Assembly: GCA_017411235.1 (NCBI GenBank)
Contig: JAFPMR010000263.1
Span: 1 to 23,320, forward strand
Direction: 5' to 3'
From: Bacilli bacterium
GTDB taxonomy: Bacteria > Bacillota_I > Bacilli_A > RF39 > UBA660
DNA length: 23,320 nt
The translations under genes were made by a program, and so were the position numbers. Shown piece after piece: positions 21,449-23,320 of this stretch; the first letter of the stretch is position 1; every line of letters starts with the position of its first letter. The notes under the pieces were generated by a model that saw only the letters and a program-made list of their open reading frames with translations, was not told the origin of the DNA and did not search any database.

Positions 21449-21457
21449 TGGTATAAT
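21449..21457 (+). promoter_or_regulatory. Extended -10 promoter of tkt
   Basis: TGGTATAAT, 12 bases after the preceding terminator and 29 bases before the tkt start codon. The terminator shields tkt from the SOS promoter. Confidence 0.6.
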
Positions 21458-21485
21458 TATATAGTAGGGGAAGTGTGATATATAT

Positions 21486-23320
21486 ATGAATCCAGATTTA
21501 GTACATTCACTTAATAGTTTAAGAATACTAAGTTGTGATATGATTTCCTATGCCGGTAGTGGACATCCTGGTATAGCATTAGGTGCTGCACCAATACTAT
21601 TCACTACATATGTTAATCATATGCGTATTAATCCTAAAGATCCTAACTGGATCAATCGTGACCGTTTTGTATTATCAGCAGGACATGGTTCTGCACTTTT
21701 GTATGCCATGCTTTTTATGGCAGGTTATGATGTAACAATCGATGACTTAGTAGACTTTAGAAAAATAGGTTCTAAAACACCTGGTCATCCAGAATATGGA
21801 ATTACACCTGGTGTTGATGTATCAACTGGTGCTTTAGGTCAAGGTTTTGCTAATGCAGTAGGTATGGCTTTAGCAGAAAAATATCTTCAAGCCTTATTAG
21901 ATCAAGAAGTACCAAAACAAAAAGTATTAGATTACTATGTTTATTGCTTATGTGGTGATGGAGACCTAATGGAAGGTGTAGCTATGGAAGCCGCATCTTT
22001 TGCAGGACACATGGCATTAGATAACTTAATTGTTTTATATGATTCTAATAACATTACCTTAGACGGAAAACTAAGTACATCATGTAGTGAAGAATTTATT
22101 CAAAAATTCATTCAAATGGGTTGGGAAGTTGACTTCGTAGGCGAAGGTAATGAAACCAGAAAAATAGATGAAGCTATTACTAGAGCTAAGATAAATAGAA
22201 AACCAACATTAATCGAAGTAAGAACAGTAATCGGTCGTGGATCTTACCATGAAGGAGAAAACCTAGTACATGGTAAACCATTAAGTAGAGAAGACTTGCT
22301 TAACATCAGAAAAAAATATAACATCAGTACTAATATGATGGAAATTACTGAAAACTCAGTTAAATATGTTCGTCAAACTATATCTCAAAGAACAAAAGGA
22401 ATGTATGATAACTGGAAGAAATATGTTGAAGCACTAAAGAAGAATAATCCATCTGATAGTTTAAGAAAACTACTAGATTTCCTAGAAACAGGAAATGTTG
22501 GTTTATCATTTAGTAGTTCAAGTTTTAAAATACAAAATGACTATAGTGAAGAATTAAGAGAATCAGGTTCTAAAATAATGAATATTATTTCTGATCGTTC
22601 AAAGTTCTTCCTTGGTGGAAGTGCAGACCTTTCATCATCATGTCATACAGCTTTATATAAAGAAGTAGCAATGAGTAAAAAAACACCAACAGGAAGAAAT
22701 ATCTACTTTGGTGTTAGAGAACATGCTATGGCAGCTATCCTAAACGGAATGGCATTAAGTGGCCTAAGAGTATTTGGTTCAACTTTCCTAGTATTCTCTG
22801 ATTACTTAAAACCAGCACTTCGTATGACATGTGAAATGAATCTACCAGTAACTTATATCTTTACTCATGATTCAGTATCAATTGGTCAAGATGGTACATC
22901 TCATCAACCAATAGAACAATTAGCTATGTTAAGAACAACACCTAATTTAATTACATTAAGACCTGCTGATATTAATGAAGTTATCGGTAGTTGGGATTTT
23001 ATTATTAACCATAAAAAACCAGTAGCTTTAGTCTTAGCTAAAGATGAAGCTCATATCTTAGATGGAACTAGTGGAGCTAATGTAGCTTATGGTGGTTATA
23101 TAATTAGAAAAGAAACTTCTCGTTTAGATGCTGTTATTGTAAGTACAGGTATTGATTTAACAACAGCATATTTAATAAGAGAAGAGTTATACAAAAAAGG
23201 AGTAGATGCTCGTTTAGTATCTATGCCTTCTGTAGAATTATTCCTAATACAAGGAAAAGAATATCAAGATTCAGTATTACCTCCAAATGTTAAAACATTC
23301 ACTATTGAAGCATCAGCAAC
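21486..23320 (+). CDS. tkt: Transketolase (3' end beyond the window)
   Basis: ATG 21486 opens a frame that runs to the window end (611 complete codons; transketolases have about 660). AGGGG (21466-21470) is a rather distant ribosome-binding site. The enzyme uses thiamine diphosphate to move two-carbon units between sugar phosphates in the non-oxidative pentose phosphate pathway. Visible signatures: H27 in SGHPG, SAGHGS (64-69), SKTPGHPEYG (96-105), the TPP/Mg motif CGDGDLMEG (156-164) with N188 in YDSNNITLDG, and the TPP-activating glutamate E412 in GVREHAMAA; HDSVSIGQDG follows. The N-terminal TPP and central pyrimidine-binding domains are complete; the last domain is cut. Position after lexA and a small SOS gene matches B. 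subtilis and staphylococci. Confidence 0.97.
   Translation, partial: MNPDLVHSLNSLRILSCDMISYAGSGHPGIALGAAPILFTTYVNHMRINPKDPNWINRDRFVLSAGHGSALLYAMLFMAGYDVTIDDLVDFRKIGSKTPGHPEYGITPGVDVSTGALGQGFANAVGMALAEKYLQALLDQEVPKQKVLDYYVYCLCGDGDLMEGVAMEAASFAGHMALDNLIVLYDSNNITLDGKLSTSCSEEFIQKFIQMGWEVDFVGEGNETRKIDEAITRAKINRKPTLIEVRTVIGRGSYHEGENLVHGKPLSREDLLNIRKKYNISTNMMEITENSVKYVRQTISQRTKGMYDNWKKYVEALKKNNPSDSLRKLLDFLETGNVGLSFSSSSFKIQNDYSEELRESGSKIMNIISDRSKFFLGGSADLSSSCHTALYKEVAMSKKTPTGRNIYFGVREHAMAAILNGMALSGLRVFGSTFLVFSDYLKPALRMTCEMNLPVTYIFTHDSVSIGQDGTSHQPIEQLAMLRTTPNLITLRPADINEVIGSWDFIINHKKPVALVLAKDEAHILDGTSGANVAYGGYIIRKETSRLDAVIVSTGIDLTTAYLIREELYKKGVDARLVSMPSVELFLIQGKEYQDSVLPPNVKTFTIEASA

Noticed and set aside
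1..23320. Mycoplasma-type code (TGA as Trp)
   Set aside because: dnaB, the surface-protein gene and the 7738 gene end in TGA at their natural termini, with terminators or next-gene signals placed accordingly, and Trp residues are encoded by TGG.
1..23320. CRISPR arrays, insertion sequences, prophage genes, tRNA and rRNA genes
   Set aside because: No regularly spaced repeats, transposase or integrase motifs, or recognisable tRNA/rRNA sequences were seen on either strand.

Overview
The window is AT-rich and densely packed, and almost every gene lies on the + strand. It looks like chromosome from a low-GC Bacilli-type Firmicute: strong AGGAGG-type ribosome-binding sites, DnaB/DnaI-type primosome loaders, a B. 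subtilis-like lexA-small SOS gene-tkt order, and lspA directly followed by an rluD-family gene. TGA is used as a stop (for example at the end of dnaB) and Trp is TGG, so the code is standard and a TGA-Trp mycoplasma is excluded. A streamlined gut Erysipelotrichia- or RF39-like lineage is an inference only. There are no rRNA or tRNA genes, insertion sequences or CRISPR arrays, and no gene-free gap exceeds 300 bases.

Layout. 1-4513: the end of an unknown secreted-type protein, the nucleoid protein HU, a membrane protein with an extracytoplasmic beta-rich part, a membrane-tethered thioredoxin-like protein with Ser in place of the CxxC cysteines, and a Thr/Glu-rich surface protein. 4585-8885: dnaB-dnaI (helicase loading), then fmt (initiator Met-tRNA formylation) coupled to a small membrane protein, then an unknown gene with its own consensus promoter. 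8947-14548: a protein resembling a shrunken P-type ATPase, overlapping a MYG1-family gene, then a 1133-residue cytosolic helical protein of unknown role. 14660-17846: a small polytopic membrane protein, a lipoprotein, a candidate structured leader RNA in front of a 70-residue alpha-CTD-like protein, a YfcE-like phosphodiesterase and an ADP-ribosylglycohydrolase. 17901-20484: lspA, an rluD-family pseudouridine synthase and a rhomboid protease. 20536-23320: lexA (minus strand), a divergent 44-residue SOS-controlled membrane peptide, and transketolase (cut by the window end).

Most genes form one- or two-gene transcription units. A repeated architecture is visible: the stop codon lies inside or against a terminator hairpin, and the next -10 element, often an extended TGnTATAAT, follows within a few to about 20 bases, giving very short leaders. 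The best-supported regulatory unit is the lexA intergenic region: a LexA box fills the 17-base spacer of a perfect TTGACA/TATAAT promoter that drives the 44-codon gene, and a weaker box touches the lexA -35.

The most unusual items are that SOS peptide, a LexA whose expected scissile bond is Cys-Gly, the SPYS thioredoxin-like protein, the probable P-type ATPase relic, the 1133-residue orphan, and the structured leader before the alpha-CTD-like gene. All assignments come from reading motifs by eye; no database search was possible.
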